Assembly: GCA_018664365.1 (NCBI GenBank)
Contig: JABJOK010000110.1
Coordinates: 1 to 6,899, forward strand
Length of the DNA stretch: 6,899 nt
Direction of reading: 5' to 3'
From: Candidatus Peregrinibacteria bacterium
GTDB taxonomy: Bacteria > Patescibacteriota > Gracilibacteria > UBA1369 > LOWO2-01-FULL-3
Position 1 is the stretch's first letter. Every line of letters begins with the position of its first letter. Below, in pieces: positions 6,358 to 6,899 of the stretch. The notes beneath the pieces are model-generated. The model worked only from the letters and a program-made list of their open reading frames with translations. It did no database searches and was not told where the DNA came from. The position numbers and the translations under genes are program-made.

Positions 6358-6899
6358 TTAAGTAATAATTGTTCCAATTTTCGCTCCAGTAACAGCTTTT
6401 TTAATAGCCCCCTTTTTCTCGAGGTTAAATACAAGCATTGGCAAACCTCCAGACTTACACATAGAGGCACATGTTAGATCCATAACACCAAGTCCCTTTT
6501 CAATAATTGTCTGATAGCTAAGCTTTTCATACTTCTTAGCATCTTTATGCTTCATAGGATCCTTATCGTAAACATAGTCCACCTTGGTAGCCTTGAGTAA
6601 AACATCACATTCCATTTCCAAAGCTCTAAGGGCGGCAGCAGAATCAGTTGTAAAGAAAGGACTTCCTGTTCCACCAGCAAATATAACAACTCTTCCCTTA
6701 TCCAAATGATGTTTGGATCTTTTTGGTATATAGTTTTCCATTGCTTTCTCAACCGGAAATGCTGAAACAGCACGAGCATCAACCTTAAGCTCTTTTAAAA
6801 TAGCCTCGAAGGCAAGCGCATTCATACATGTAGCCATCATCCCCATTGTATCTGACGTAACTCGCCCCAGGTCCAAATGCTTAAAATCTCTATACCTCC
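6358..6899 (-). CDS. pyrH: UMP kinase PyrH, 5'-truncated by window edge
   Basis: UMP kinase phosphorylates UMP to UDP with ATP in pyrimidine nucleotide synthesis; it belongs to the amino acid kinase fold and is usually a hexamer. About 180 C-terminal residues are visible of about 235-240. The frame is open to the right edge, and a TTG at 6876 is internal because conserved residues (RYRDFKH) precede it. Recognisable motifs are LGRVTSDTMGMMAT (UMP-binding helix region), AGGTGSPFFTTD (nt 6678-6643), LLKATKVDYVYDKDP (ATP-site loop) and the C-terminal MLVFNLEKKGAI...IGTIIT. The segment between RYRD and DLGRV is several residues shorter than in E. coli or Bacillus PyrH. The C-terminus is complete, ending in TAA, 11 bp before frr. 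Confidence 0.97.
   Translation of the reverse strand, partial: RYRDFKHLDLGRVTSDTMGMMATCMNALAFEAILKELKVDARAVSAFPVEKAMENYIPKRSKHHLDKGRVVIFAGGTGSPFFTTDSAAALRALEMECDVLLKATKVDYVYDKDPMKHKDAKKYEKLSYQTIIEKGLGVMDLTCASMCKSGGLPMLVFNLEKKGAIKKAVTGAKIGTIIT

Noticed and set aside
993..6899. Alternative genetic code (UGA as Gly or Trp), suggested by the absence of TGA stops
   Set aside because: No in-frame TGA occurs within any of these conserved genes, and all read full length under the standard code; six stops are too few to make the absence of TGA meaningful.
1..6899. New defence, mobile or biosynthetic system
   Set aside because: Every gene but one is a standard housekeeping family, and no transposase, integrase, nuclease, CRISPR repeat or toxin-antitoxin pair was seen.

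Overview
The window is a compact, AT-rich stretch of bacterial chromosome. It holds six protein-coding genes, two of them cut by the window edges, and no rRNA, tRNA, transposon or CRISPR array. Five of the six genes are recognisable bacterial housekeeping families: MltG, DnaA, RseP, ribosome recycling factor and UMP kinase. The sixth is a membrane-anchored FecR-domain surface protein. Stops are TAA five times and TAG once, never TGA. All reading frames are full length under the standard code. None of the four minus-strand genes with a visible start has a clear Shine-Dalgarno sequence.

Layout. On the plus strand, positions 2-979 carry the 3' part of mltG (peptidoglycan chain-terminating lytic transglycosylase). 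It converges on a minus-strand block with only 13 bp between the two stop codons. Read in the direction of transcription, from right to left, that block is pyrH (partial), frr, rseP, a 256-bp spacer, dnaA, and the FecR-domain protein gene. pyrH-frr-rseP are packed 11 and 27 bp apart and look like one operon. dnaA and the FecR-domain gene are 61 bp apart and may be co-transcribed from the spacer upstream of dnaA.

Biology. pyrH-frr is the conserved pair usually followed by uppS-cdsA-dxr and then rseP. Here frr runs straight into rseP with those lipid and isoprenoid genes missing. This gap, the SD-less starts and dnaA lying away from dnaN suggest a reduced-genome, uncultured lineage such as the Candidate Phyla Radiation (Patescibacteria). 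That placement is an inference, not shown by the sequence alone. MltG implies a peptidoglycan wall.

No wholly new multi-gene system is evident. The points most worth a second look are: an RseP with three rather than two PDZ-like repeats; the FecR/Ig-like surface protein with Glu/Val/Pro-rich linkers, encoded near this intramembrane protease; competing hairpins in the dnaA leader; an inverted repeat over the FecR-domain gene's start codon; and an Asp-to-Asn change at a DNA-contact position of DnaA.
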